Below are positions 6,263 through 6,460 of a DNA stretch of 6,460 bases, in pieces. The DNA is from CAZCBJ01 sp964496705. GTDB taxonomy: Bacteria > Chloroflexota > Anaerolineae > Anaerolineales > Anaerolineaceae. The notes below the pieces were generated by a model. It ran no database searches. It had not been told where the DNA came from and saw only the letters and a list, made by a program, of their open reading frames with translations. The first letter of the stretch is position 1; every line of letters starts with the position of its first letter. Position numbers and translations under genes: made by a program. Location of the stretch: the NCBI GenBank assembly GCA_964496705.1, contig CAZCBJ010000223.1, forward strand, positions 1-6,460, read 5' to 3'.

Positions 6263-6460
6263 CTAGATTTCCCTGAAGCTGTTGTGATATTCGCGCCAGA
6301 CCCGGTAGCCGGCTTTGGCATAAAAATCGCGGATCTCCAGCCAGTCGATATGACTGTTCTTGACCCCGCGCGATTTGAGCAGCTCCGAGGCGTACTCGAC
6401 CAGCGCCAGCCCAATGCCCAATCCGCGCATTTCGGGGTTGACGCCCACCGCTCCCAGCCC
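6263..6460 (-). CDS. GNAT-family N-acetyltransferase, C-terminal 65 residues (5' end outside window)
   Basis: The visible part is the C-terminal half of a GNAT domain. It opens with GLGAVGVNPEMRGLGIGLAL. The V-x-P-x-x-R-G-x-G-I-G pattern is motif A, whose loop binds the pyrophosphate of acetyl-CoA. It is followed by the helix VEYASELLKSRG and the motif B-like segment IDWLEIRDFYAKAGYRVWREY, typical of the domain's end. The frame stays open to position 6460, so the start lies outside. A GTG at 6448 falls in the middle of the conserved fold and is not a real start. The substrate cannot be inferred from this portion. It ends TAG three bases before the FkbM-family ATG, so the two genes are probably co-transcribed. 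Confidence 0.82.
   Translation of the reverse strand, partial: GLGAVGVNPEMRGLGIGLALVEYASELLKSRGVKNSHIDWLEIRDFYAKAGYRVWREYHNSFREI

Noticed and set aside
6446..6448. GTG at 6448 as the start of a complete small acetyltransferase-like gene
   Set aside because: The frame is open through 6460 and the upstream residues continue the conserved GNAT motif A strand, so the gene is cut by the window edge and not truly short.
1..6460. Mobile element, CRISPR array, toxin or defence system
   Set aside because: No transposase or integrase motifs, no spaced direct repeats, and all the sequence is accounted for by closely packed purine genes plus a methyltransferase and an acetyltransferase.

Overview
The window is a compact bacterial gene cluster in which every supported gene is read from the minus strand. 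In transcription order, from the high-coordinate end, it holds: the 3' part of a GNAT-family acetyltransferase gene, an FkbM-family methyltransferase, adenylosuccinate lyase (purB), an 80-base AT-rich gap, the FGAM synthase synthetase subunit (purL), the FGAM synthase glutaminase subunit (purQ), and the first 61 codons of SAICAR synthetase (purC). The DNA is GC-rich, and this produces many long spurious open frames on the plus strand. The 3893-3972 gap is the only clearly AT-rich stretch.

The organism is a bacterium with a high-GC genome. The 963-residue PurL with two PurS-like domains fused at its N-terminus, a separate long PurQ and an adenylosuccinate lyase of the animal-like type would fit a Chloroflexota (Anaerolineae-like) genome. 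This assignment comes from remembered family architecture, not from a search, and is only moderately secure.

Four genes act in de novo purine synthesis. PurQ releases ammonia from glutamine. PurL uses it with ATP to turn FGAR into FGAM. PurC joins aspartate to CAIR to give SAICAR, and PurB removes fumarate from SAICAR and later from adenylosuccinate. No separate purS is seen, which fits the fused PurS-like domains in PurL. The genes are packed tightly: GNAT/fkbM are 3 bases apart, fkbM/purB overlap by 14 bases, purL/purQ overlap by 4 bases, and purQ/purC are 37 bases apart.

The main non-coding signal is between purB and purL. The same ~60 bases hold a near-consensus sigma-70-type promoter facing purL (TTGACT, 17-base spacer, TAAAAT) and a 20-base-pair dyad that, as minus-strand RNA, forms a hairpin followed directly by a U-run. 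This looks like the end of one transcription unit (GNAT-fkbM-purB) fused to the start of the next (purL-purQ-purC), possibly with an operator palindrome centred on CTAG. I see no mobile element, CRISPR array, tRNA or rRNA, and no clearly new system. The genes are mostly recognisable housekeeping enzymes; the regulatory gap and the domain architecture are the points worth following up.
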